Assembly (NCBI GenBank): GCA_934255105.1
Contig: CAKQNH010000080.1
Span: 1 to 11,000, forward strand
Direction of reading: 5' to 3'
DNA length: 11,000 nt
From: an uncultured Pirellulaceae bacterium
Lineage (GTDB): Bacteria; Planctomycetota; Planctomycetia; Pirellulales; Pirellulaceae
Positions 6,386-11,000 of this stretch are shown one piece after another. The number at the start of each line of letters is the position of its first letter. Within the stretch, counting starts at the first letter, position 1. The notes under the pieces are model-generated. The model saw only the letters and a list, made by a program, of their open reading frames with translations, was not told the DNA's origin and did no database searches. The position numbers were made by a program, and so were the translations under genes.

Positions 6386-7435
6386 GTGCAAACAGCAGAT
6401 CTTACCTCAATTCAGGCTTCTCTCCAATCTCGCCAGCATCTTTCCAGTGGACAGATGCGACAAATGGTGGCTTGGCTGCTGAGCGGCCGAGCGGAGCAGT
6501 CGGCGATTGTGGCTTGCCTTGTCGCACTTTCCGAAAAAGGGGAGACGGTAGACGAGCTGGTCGGGGCTGCCCAAGCGCTGCGCGATTCGATGCTGACGGT
6601 GGAAAGCCAGCGGCGGCCGCTGCTGGATACCTGTGGAACCGGCGGCGATGGTGCAAAAACCTTCAATATCAGCACGGCGGCAGCTATCGCGATCGCCGCC
6701 TGTGGCGTAGCCGTAGCCAAACATGGAAATCGCAAAATCACCAGCTCAACCGGCTCAGCCGACGTGCTGGCCGAGCTGGGCATTAATCTAGAGGCCAGCC
6801 CGGCGGTCGTCACCGCCAGCTTAGAGCGTCTGGGGATCTGCTTCTGCTTTGCGCCTCATTTTCACCCCGCCATGCGTCACGTCGGCTCGGCGCGACGGGA
6901 AATTGCCCACCCCACAATTTTCAATCGATTGGGGCCACTGGCCAATCCAGCCAGCGCGGACCGGCAAGTGCTAGGGGTCGGCGCCGAAGAAATGCAGCGC
7001 CCGATGGCTCTGGCCCTACAACGACTGGGCAGCCACAGATCGCTGGTGGTCCGAGGAACGGACGGCGTCGACGAAATCAGCCTGGCCGCATCGACGATCG
7101 TTTTGGAGGTTACGCCGCAGGCGATAGTCGAACATTGCTGGAGCCCCGAGGACTTCGGCTTGCCGCGCGCGTCGCGCGACGAGCTGTTCGCAGATGATCC
7201 GGCGGCTAGCGCGGCTCGCATCCGCAGTGTGCTCGATGGAGAGACGGGCGCTTGTCGCGACGTGGTGGTAATCAACGCTGCGGCCGGACTATGGGTCGCG
7301 GGTGTCCACAGCGATCTGCGAGAGTGCGCGCGGCGAGTGCAGCAGGCCATCGACTCGGGCCAAGCCAAGCGCCTGGTCGAGAAACTCGGCAAAGCTACTC
7401 ATGAAGACCTTGCACCGCCGAGTGCAAAGGTCTAG
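6386..7435 (+). CDS. trpD: Anthranilate phosphoribosyltransferase
   Basis: The enzyme joins anthranilate and PRPP to give N-phosphoribosyl-anthranilate, the second step of tryptophan synthesis in the cytoplasm. With a GTG start at 6386 it has 349 residues, close to the usual 330-350. Visible motifs: the N-terminal helical domain with SSGQMRQMVAWLLSG; the PRPP loop DTCGTGGDGAKTFNIST (GTGGD at 84-88); KHGNRKITSSTGSADVL at 112-128 (KHGNR, then SSTGSAD); HPTIFNRLGPLANPA at 175-189, which shapes the anthranilate site; and DGVDEI at 226-231 with the acidic metal ligands. The longer frame begins at a TTG at 6320 or ATG at 6338 and carries residues absent from the family, and its start falls on the candidate promoter. 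No other trp gene is nearby. A SpoU methylase gene follows 4 bp after the stop, so the two are probably co-transcribed. Confidence 0.96.
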   Translation: MQTADLTSIQASLQSRQHLSSGQMRQMVAWLLSGRAEQSAIVACLVALSEKGETVDELVGAAQALRDSMLTVESQRRPLLDTCGTGGDGAKTFNISTAAAIAIAACGVAVAKHGNRKITSSTGSADVLAELGINLEASPAVVTASLERLGICFCFAPHFHPAMRHVGSARREIAHPTIFNRLGPLANPASADRQVLGVGAEEMQRPMALALQRLGSHRSLVVRGTDGVDEISLAASTIVLEVTPQAIVEHCWSPEDFGLPRASRDELFADDPAASAARIRSVLDGETGACRDVVVINAAAGLWVAGVHSDLRECARRVQQAIDSGQAKRLVEKLGKATHEDLAPPSAKV

Positions 7436-7439
7436 CGAC

Positions 7440-8240
7440 GTGCCCGAGTATAGTATCGACTCACTGGAAGATGGCCGGCTGGAACCATTCCGAGAGATCC
7501 GCAATCGCAACTGGACGGAACTCAGCGGGCAGTTCATCGCCGAGGGTCCGCTGTCGGTCGAGAGTTTGGTGCACAGCAAATATGCCGTGCGGAGCATTCT
7601 GCTCGACCGCAAATACGCAGATAGATACCGTGAGCTAGCGCCATCGGACACCGACTTGCTGCTAGTCGATCACGCGCTGGTCGAACAGATCGTGGGCTAC
7701 AATTTCCATCGCGGCGTCATCGCTTGCGGATTGAGACAACCGCTGCAGTCGGTCCAGGAGAGTTTTGCTGAGTGTACGAGCCAGCGTGAAACGCTGGTGT
7801 GTGCGGTTGGCGTTCAAGATCCCGAGAACCTAGCAGGCATCCTGCGCAGTTGCGCGGCGCTGGGAATCGAGCGCGTCATTATCGGTCCTGGCACGGCTGA
7901 CCCGCTGGCGCGACGCGTGCTGCGAGTTTCGCTGGGGACGGTCCTGGGTCTGCAGCTCTTCCGCTCGCGCGACCTGCTGAGCGACGTAAACTGGTTGCGT
8001 CAGCGGCACGGGGTGGTCAGTTTGGCCAGTTCTCTCAGCAGCGATGCAGAGCCGCTGGCAGGTAGCACGCGCAGTGGTCCGCTGCTGATTTTGGTCGGCA
8101 ACGAACGCAATGGCCTGCCGGAAGCTGTTCAGCAACAGGCCGATCGGCGCGTCAAGATCGAGATGCAGCCTGGAATCGATTCGCTCAACGTGTGCGTAGC
8201 CGCCGGCATTATCATGCACTATTACTGTCGCGTGGTGTAA
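7440..8240 (+). CDS. SpoU/TrmH-family RNA 2'-O-ribose methyltransferase
   Basis: The 266-residue enzyme transfers a methyl group from S-adenosylmethionine to a ribose 2'-OH in rRNA or tRNA. Residues 15-100 form the L30e-like RNA-recognition domain seen in RlmB/TrmH-type members. The knotted SPOUT domain follows, with motif 1 DPENLAGILRSCAALG at 127-142 (Asn130, Arg136), motif 2 VGNERNGLPE at 219-228 and motif 3 IEMQPGIDSLNVCVAAGI at 240-257. The exact target RNA cannot be told from sequence. GTG at 7440 is taken as start because AAAGG precedes it by about 9 nt and it lies 4 bp after the trpD stop. An in-frame ATG at 7401 inside trpD would add 13 residues with a weaker ribosome site. The pairing with trpD looks incidental. 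Confidence 0.92.
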   Translation: MPEYSIDSLEDGRLEPFREIRNRNWTELSGQFIAEGPLSVESLVHSKYAVRSILLDRKYADRYRELAPSDTDLLLVDHALVEQIVGYNFHRGVIACGLRQPLQSVQESFAECTSQRETLVCAVGVQDPENLAGILRSCAALGIERVIIGPGTADPLARRVLRVSLGTVLGLQLFRSRDLLSDVNWLRQRHGVVSLASSLSSDAEPLAGSTRSGPLLILVGNERNGLPEAVQQQADRRVKIEMQPGIDSLNVCVAAGIIMHYYCRVV

Positions 8241-8630
8241 AAGCTGGGTGTATTTAATAAATCGTGCAGCGACAGCGATTGTGGGTGGCGAATTGATGGT
8301 GGGTGGCGAGTAGGCAACATTGGACTGCTGCGAATTGTCGTAGCTTTTGCGCAAACCTCCGTCGCACGATGAGTTAGACGGTACGAAATGTTTCGGAGTA
8401 AAGCTGGGGGTTTAGCTAAGAAGGGCTGGTCCGCCGTCCAATATGTCTCCATGTGTCCGCCCCTGAAACCGTTACGGCCGCACAGCTACAGACAAAAAGC
8501 CACGACAAGTCGCCGCAATACACGGTGCTCAACATACACGGGCGGGAGTGCCGTTTATACACCACAACTTTTCACGAGCCTTCTACCTTGTAAACGCGCA
8601 GGAGTGCCCGTGCTACGGAGAGTGCTCGTG
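8241..8630. other. Convergent intergenic region without a gene
   Basis: This 390-bp stretch lies between the SpoU gene (plus) and the WD40 gene (minus). It holds an 11-bp exact direct repeat GTGGGTGGCGA at 8281-8291 and 8299-8309 (period 18), and an 18-bp near repeat at its right end. No rho-independent terminator with a T-run, no tRNA-like fold and no convincing small gene was seen; open frames here show no recognisable motif. Confidence 0.6.
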
Positions 8631-8636
8631 CTATGG
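8601..8636. repeat. Tandem 18-bp near-repeat overlapping the WD40 gene stop
   Basis: GGAGTGCCCGTGCTACGG (8601-8618) is followed directly by a second copy (8619-8636) matching at 15 of 18 bases. The second copy covers the stop codon of the minus-strand WD40 gene (8633-8631) and its final codon. A partial third piece, GGGAGTGCCGT, lies at about 8545-8555. Confidence 0.75.
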
Positions 8637-9728
8637 CTTGGGCGGGGCAGGGGGGCGGACGGCTTGAACGGCTTCGGCGGCGGTTTTCCCAGCGGCTATC
8701 CAGGGCTGAATATCATCGATCACAGCCAAACCGTGCTTGCGAGTGGCTATAGCTAGTTGCTGGCCGCCAGGAGATAACGCGATGGACCAGATCGCGCTGC
8801 CGGGGCCCGCTTGACTGTGCACTTCGTGCATCGCCTGCCAATCCACCACAACCAATTTGCCGTCCATGCAACCTGCTACCACCAACGGCGAATCGGGAAG
8901 CGCAGCTAGGCTCGTTACCCAGTTGCCAGCCACTGCGATGGTCACGATCGACTGGGCGCGGGCCACATCCCACAATTGAATGGCATTGTTGCTGCCGCCG
9001 CTGACGATCTGTTTGTCGTCGTTAACAAACAGCAAACTCCAAATGGTAGCGTCCTTATCGGCCACCATCGAAGCAATCGGTTCGAGCTTTGGCCAACTGA
9101 AGATCTTAATGGATCCATCTCCGGCAGCGGTAGCAACTTTATCTCCTGCCGCACTGAAGGCGATGTCAAAGATAGCGGCAGGATGAGCATCGATGCGGCG
9201 GAGTTCTTTCGCTTCGCCAACAGACAACAGGAGCAGCTTGCCATCCTCGGTTCCTGCCAGCAACTGATCCGCTTCGGGCGTCTTCTCCAACGCGCGAATC
9301 CAGCGCGCGTCGAGCTCAAAGGGCTTGCCGGCAGGTGAATCCGCTTTCGCGCTGTCTGCCTTTTTATCGGCTGCGGGCGAGGCAGCACCATCGAACAACC
9401 ACACTCCGCCTCGATAATCGCTGGCCACAACGCGGCCGTCATTCAGTGCACAAACGCTCCACAGCGATGTTTCGGTTTGGCCGATAACAGTCAGTTCCTG
9501 CGGAGCTTTGCTGGCCGCCCGCACGACTTCGCCGGGGCGGAACAGCAAGCCTTGTGAATGCGTGCCGAGCAATTCACTTTCATTCTGCCATACGACCGAT
9601 GAAATCCAGGGACCATCGGGCACATCATCGCCCTTGCTTTGTGCCAAGCCGGGGCGCGGCGCGATTGCAGCAACAGTGAAACCTAGGCCAGCGAGTGCCA
9701 ACGCGGTGAACAAACGGTGCAACTTCAT
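8631..9728 (-). CDS. Exported WD40-repeat beta-propeller protein
   Basis: The 365-residue protein begins with a signal peptide (MKLHRLFTALALAGLGFTVAA, cleavage likely near LAQ-S at 28-31), so it is exported. About seven WD40-like blades can be traced: 41-66, 89-113, 142-170, 185-211 (IFDIAFSAAGDKVATAAGDG), 228-254 (IWSLLFVNDDKQIVSGG, IQLWDV), 269-297 and 312-338. Seven blades would close one propeller, which usually serves as a protein-binding platform. A lysine/aspartate/alanine-rich loop at 117-137 interrupts the third blade, and the C-terminal tail is proline-rich (PPAPPKP). No enzyme motif is seen. The ATG at 9728 gives a proper signal peptide; the longer frame to 9788 would put 20 unrelated residues before it and would overlap the likely transcript start. 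Partner unknown. Confidence 0.9.
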   Translation of the reverse strand: MKLHRLFTALALAGLGFTVAAIAPRPGLAQSKGDDVPDGPWISSVVWQNESELLGTHSQGLLFRPGEVVRAASKAPQELTVIGQTETSLWSVCALNDGRVVASDYRGGVWLFDGAASPAADKKADSAKADSPAGKPFELDARWIRALEKTPEADQLLAGTEDGKLLLLSVGEAKELRRIDAHPAAIFDIAFSAAGDKVATAAGDGSIKIFSWPKLEPIASMVADKDATIWSLLFVNDDKQIVSGGSNNAIQLWDVARAQSIVTIAVAGNWVTSLAALPDSPLVVAGCMDGKLVVVDWQAMHEVHSQAGPGSAIWSIALSPGGQQLAIATRKHGLAVIDDIQPWIAAGKTAAEAVQAVRPPAPPKP

Positions 9729-9797
9729 GTGGAGCTTCTTCGTGGAAAGGGCGGGGCAGGGGAGGAACCGAGCGTCGCAGGGTATCATAAGCTATCC

Positions 9798-9826
9798 ATT
9801 GTATTTTATTGGCGCTCGCTTAGCAA
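9798..9826 (-). promoter_or_regulatory. Sigma-70-type promoter for the WD40 gene
   Basis: On the minus strand TTGCTA (9826-9821) and TACAAT (9803-9798) are exactly 17 bp apart, with transcript start expected near 9791. That is about 63 nt upstream of the ATG at 9728. A small hairpin (GGCCT 9831-9835 with AGGCC 9842-9846) sits just upstream of the -35. Confidence 0.55.
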
Positions 9827-9911
9827 AGCAGGCCTCCTGACAGGCCGCTAGGGCTTGTGAGTAGGCAGAAGACGGGTAAATTCTTGGGGCTTTCGATACA
9901 TTTCCATTGGT

Positions 9912-9931
9912 CCGGTGGCTGACGCCACCGG
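9912..9931. repeat. Perfect 8-bp hairpin with 4-nt loop in the divergent intergenic region
   Basis: CCGGTGGC (9912-9919) and GCCACCGG (9924-9931) are separated by TGAC. No T-run follows, so it is not a typical terminator. It lies between the divergent WD40 and ettA promoter regions, about 75 bp before ettA. It looks like a dispersed palindrome of the kind common between planctomycete genes. Confidence 0.7.
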
Positions 9932-9965
9932 CAGAGATATGCCGCCCTGTGGGCTAGGTTTTCCA

Positions 9966-9994
9966 TTGTTCATTTTCTTCCTGCGAGTTAAAAA
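9966..9994 (+). promoter_or_regulatory. Weak candidate promoter for ettA
   Basis: TTGTTC (9966-9971) and TAAAAA (9989-9994) are 17 bp apart, but this would leave only a few bases of leader before the ATG at 10005. The fit is modest. No clear ribosome site precedes the ATG, in line with a very short leader. Confidence 0.2.
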
Positions 9995-10004
9995 GACACA
10001 TTAG

Positions 10005-11000
10005 ATGAGCCGACAGTATATTTTCACGATGGAGTCGATGACCAAAAAGCACGGGTCCAAAGAGGTGCTCAAGGACATTTGGCTATCATTTTATCCAGGT
10101 GCCAAAATCGGCGTGCTAGGGGCCAACGGGGCGGGTAAGAGTACGCTGCTGCGAATCATGGCCGGGGTCGACAAGGAGTTCGACGGCGAAGCTCGCCTGA
10201 TGCCTGGCTTCACCGTGGGCTATCTGCCGCAAGAACCGCAGTTGAATCCCGACAAAGACGTCCAAGGCAACGTCGAAGAGGCCGTGGCGGTCCGCCGACA
10301 GGTGCTCGATCGGTACAACGAGATCTCCATGCTGCTGGGTGAGGTCACCGACGACGCCAAGCTGCAAAAGCTGTACGACGAAATGGCTCAGCTTCAAGAC
10401 GTGATCGATACCCACAACCTGTGGGAACTCGACCGCACGGTGGAAGTAGCCATGACGGTCATGAACCTACCGCCGGGCGACGCAGACGTGAGCAAGCTCT
10501 CCGGTGGCGAGCGACGGCGAGTTGCACTGTGCAAACTGCTGATCGAACAGCCCGACCTGCTGCTGCTCGACGAACCGACCAACCACTTGGACGCCGAGTC
10601 GATTCATTGGCTGGAACAACACCTCCACCAATATCCTGGCACCGTCGTAGCCGTAACCCACGATCGCTATTTCTTGGATAACGTGGCGCAGTGGATCCTG
10701 GAGCTCGACCGAGGCTCGGGGCACCCGTTCGAAGGCAATTACTCTTCGTGGCTGGAGCAGAAGCAGGAACGCTTGGGACGCGAGCAGCGGCAGCAGGTGG
10801 GGCGCCAGAAGGCACTGGCTCAAGAGCTCGAGTGGATACGCTCCTCTCCCAAGGCGCGGCAGGCCAAGAGCAAGGCGCGCATCGCCTCCTACGAAAAATT
10901 ATCTGCTGAGGTCTTCGAAGATAGACCCGACGAACTGGAGATCCAAATTCCGCCTGGTAAACACTTGGGCGATTTGGTGATCGAGGCCAAGGGGATCAGC
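10005..11000 (+). CDS. ettA: Energy-dependent translational throttle protein EttA (ABC-F ATPase), 3' end outside the window
   Basis: EttA binds the ribosomal E site and gates entry into elongation according to ADP/ATP state. The first 332 residues are present, about 60% of the usual 555. The first ATPase domain is complete: Walker A GANGAGKST at 39-47, the arm region at about 95-140, signature LSGGERRR at 165-172, Walker B LLLLDEPTNHLD at 185-196, and switch His219 in THDRYFLDN. The inter-domain linker follows (GNYSSWLEQKQERL at 244-257, ELEWIRSSPKARQAKSKAR at 274-292), then IPPGKHLGD, which leads into the second ATPase domain. These segments follow E. coli EttA almost word for word, which separates it from other ABC-F members. 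ATG at 10005 fits the family N-terminus (MSRQYIFTM; E. coli MAQFVYTM). The frame is open to base 11000. Confidence 0.97.
   Translation, partial: MSRQYIFTMESMTKKHGSKEVLKDIWLSFYPGAKIGVLGANGAGKSTLLRIMAGVDKEFDGEARLMPGFTVGYLPQEPQLNPDKDVQGNVEEAVAVRRQVLDRYNEISMLLGEVTDDAKLQKLYDEMAQLQDVIDTHNLWELDRTVEVAMTVMNLPPGDADVSKLSGGERRRVALCKLLIEQPDLLLLDEPTNHLDAESIHWLEQHLHQYPGTVVAVTHDRYFLDNVAQWILELDRGSGHPFEGNYSSWLEQKQERLGREQRQQVGRQKALAQELEWIRSSPKARQAKSKARIASYEKLSAEVFEDRPDELEIQIPPGKHLGDLVIEAKGIS

Noticed and set aside
6877..7392. Minus-strand 171-codon open frame within trpD
   Set aside because: It is a shadow of trpD in a GC-rich frame; Ser/Arg/Ala-rich with no recognisable domain.
8281..8309. G-rich direct repeat as a G-quadruplex or regulatory array
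   Set aside because: Only two copies of GTGGGTGGCGA with short G runs; too little to support a specific role.
8388..8756. Plus-strand 122-codon open frame across the intergenic region and the end of the WD40 gene
   Set aside because: No motif or ribosome site, and it overlaps the WD40 gene in antisense.
10116..10823. Minus-strand open frames inside ettA
   Set aside because: All are antisense to a near-canonical EttA reading frame that is open from 10005 to the window end.

Overview
The window looks like chromosome from a planctomycete, most likely of the Pirellulaceae (Rhodopirellula/Blastopirellula type). This rests on gene content and style rather than any marker gene: a short ECF sigma factor followed by a single-pass membrane protein and a secreted protein of unknown function; a large exported protein joining redoxin, heme c and Cu-monooxygenase-like parts; an exported WD40 propeller; scattered standalone housekeeping genes (trpD, a SpoU methylase, ettA); and GC-rich intergenic palindromic repeats. 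Ten genes are supported, of which ettA is cut by the right edge. No rRNA, tRNA, CRISPR array, transposase or phage gene was seen.

Layout. 1-188 is gene-free and holds a 9-bp hairpin. 189-2582 (minus strand) is a compact three-gene unit, transcribed sigma factor -> membrane protein (8-nt overlap, probable anti-sigma or sensor partner) -> secreted 456-residue protein (2-nt gap). 2702-2779 is a bulged inverted repeat starting two bases after the hicA stop. 2782-3182 (minus) is a type II toxin-antitoxin pair in the order hicB-hicA, coupled through a TTGA overlap. Its near-consensus promoter (TGGACA-17-TATAAT) lies inside the 3' end of the upstream gene and overlaps an AT-rich palindrome. 3242-5026 (minus) is the redoxin/cytochrome/copper protein. 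5183-5324 is a palindromic and tandem repeat cluster of 37-bp units. 5329-6273 (minus) is a nucleoside hydrolase. From a divergent promoter, trpD (6386-7435) and a SpoU-type 2'-O-methyltransferase (7440-8240) run on the plus strand, 4 bp apart. 8241-8630 is a convergent intergenic region with short direct repeats. 8631-9728 (minus) is the exported WD40 protein, with a good divergent promoter at 9798-9826. 10005 to the edge (plus) is ettA.

How the parts work together. The sigma/membrane/secreted cluster is probably one regulatory unit. hicBA is a self-contained toxin-antitoxin module. The other genes are largely independent units: tryptophan synthesis, RNA methylation, nucleoside salvage and ribosome regulation. 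The most interesting items are the repeat cluster at 5183-5324, which shows a compensatory base-pair change in its small hairpin; the nucleoside hydrolase with Ala where the family has its last calcium-binding Asp; the redoxin-heme-copper fusion; and the structured, possibly mobile, surroundings of hicBA. No clearly new multi-gene system is visible. All statements about family membership come from reading motifs by eye; no search was run.
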